DNA of 64,000 nt from Rhizobiaceae bacterium (lineage in GTDB: Bacteria > Pseudomonadota > Alphaproteobacteria > Rhizobiales > Rhizobiaceae). A program made the position numbers and the translations under genes. Under the pieces are notes generated by a model. The model had not been told where the DNA came from and searched no databases. It was given only the letters and a program-made list of their open reading frames with translations. The DNA lies in the NCBI GenBank assembly GCA_019635715.1, contig JAHBYY010000015.1:1-64000 (forward strand), in the 5' to 3' direction. Below are positions 63,777 to 64,000 of the stretch, one piece after another (position 1 is the first letter of the stretch; every line of letters begins with the position of its first letter).

Positions 63777-64000
63777 TTGAAAGCGTCGCCGCTTCACCCT
63801 CTCACGTCCTTGCGCTTCTTCGCCGCCGCGGCAATCGTGACGGGACACATGACGTCTTCGAGCCTTGGGGGGTTGCCGGGGGACGGTCGATACGGGCTCG
63901 GCGTCGGCTTCTTCTTCGTTCTTTCCGGCTTCATCCTGACCTATGTCTACCGGGATTTCACCGGCCATTCCGTGAGGTCGTTCTATGTCGCCAGATTTGC
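63777..64000 (+). CDS. Acyltransferase family (OafA/YrhL) N-terminus, partial
   Basis: The frame is open to the window edge (74 codons plus two bases). A TTG at 63777 has GGGGAA nine bases upstream. The start LTSLRFFAAAAIVTGHM and the FFFVLSGFILTYVY segment are typical of acyltransferase 3, including the conserved His and the SGF motif. These membrane enzymes acetylate surface polysaccharides. The start codon choice is uncertain. Confidence 0.75.
   Translation, partial: MKASPLHPLTSLRFFAAAAIVTGHMTSSSLGGLPGDGRYGLGVGFFFVLSGFILTYVYRDFTGHSVRSFYVARF

Overview
The window is GC-rich, densely coded chromosomal DNA from an alphaproteobacterium, most likely Rhizobiales close to Mesorhizobium or Aminobacter. 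Support for this comes from vitamin B6 degradation enzymes that resemble the Mesorhizobium loti enzymes over their whole length, a three-hairpin sRNA with CCTCCTCCC loops (cuckoo/alpha-r14 type), a RirA-type iron operator (TGA-N9-TCA) before exbB, an ECF sigma/NrsF pair, and several mosaic palindromic intergenic repeats of the RIME type. No rRNA, tRNA, transposase or CRISPR array was found.

Layout. 1-3533: end of an accessory module (RhuM C-terminus, SF2 helicase, GIY-YIG nuclease with overlapping genes), probably phage defence or restriction. It is followed by a 550-base gene-free stretch with a tandem 12-mer and a terminator. 4086-10478: one 2130-residue protein with a staphylococcal-nuclease-like domain and 16 lamin-tail-like modules, 15 of them in three copies of a five-module block. 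10540-20519: a catabolic and import cluster (cupin, two SDRs, SMP-30 lactonase, BKACE, ribose-type ABC importer with a fused double permease, GntR regulator). 20525-24344: HPP-CBS membrane protein and the reverse transsulfuration pair. 24580-27285: sRNA, then exbB-exbD-tonB under a predicted iron operator. 27433-31676: a KDG-kinase-like PfkB protein, exported MsrB and MsrA, and the NrsF/ECF sigma pair. Identical GTAAC-N17-CGTA promoters precede msrB and the sigma gene.

31726-49017 is the most interesting region. It holds pyridoxal 4-dehydrogenase, pyridoxamine-pyruvate aminotransferase, 4-pyridoxolactonase, a BMP-type ABC importer, an FHMPC dehydrogenase-like protein, a GST, a RidA protein, an LVIVD beta-propeller, a gentisate-dioxygenase-like bicupin, two GMC flavoenzymes (one closely like pyridoxine 4-oxidase) and a GntR regulator. 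The upper B6 pathway can be followed step by step. The known lower-pathway enzymes (decarboxylase, flavin ring-opening oxygenase, acetamidomethylene-succinate hydrolase) are absent, and the bicupin, RidA and GST stand where they would be expected. This suggests an undescribed lower branch and a B6 vitamer importer.

49123-64000 is more ordinary: a small P-loop kinase, an EamA exporter, an M24 peptidase, a YiiX-like hydrolase, a CecR-controlled HlyD/ABC exporter with a probably leaderless autoregulated promoter, two DUF805 proteins, dapD, a LOG-family protein, a small copper set (DUF2946, YcnI-PCuAC fusion), DUF817, a HAD nucleotidase, a sulfotransferase-like protein and the start of an acyltransferase.

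All assignments come from reading the translated sequence and remembered family features. No database search was run.
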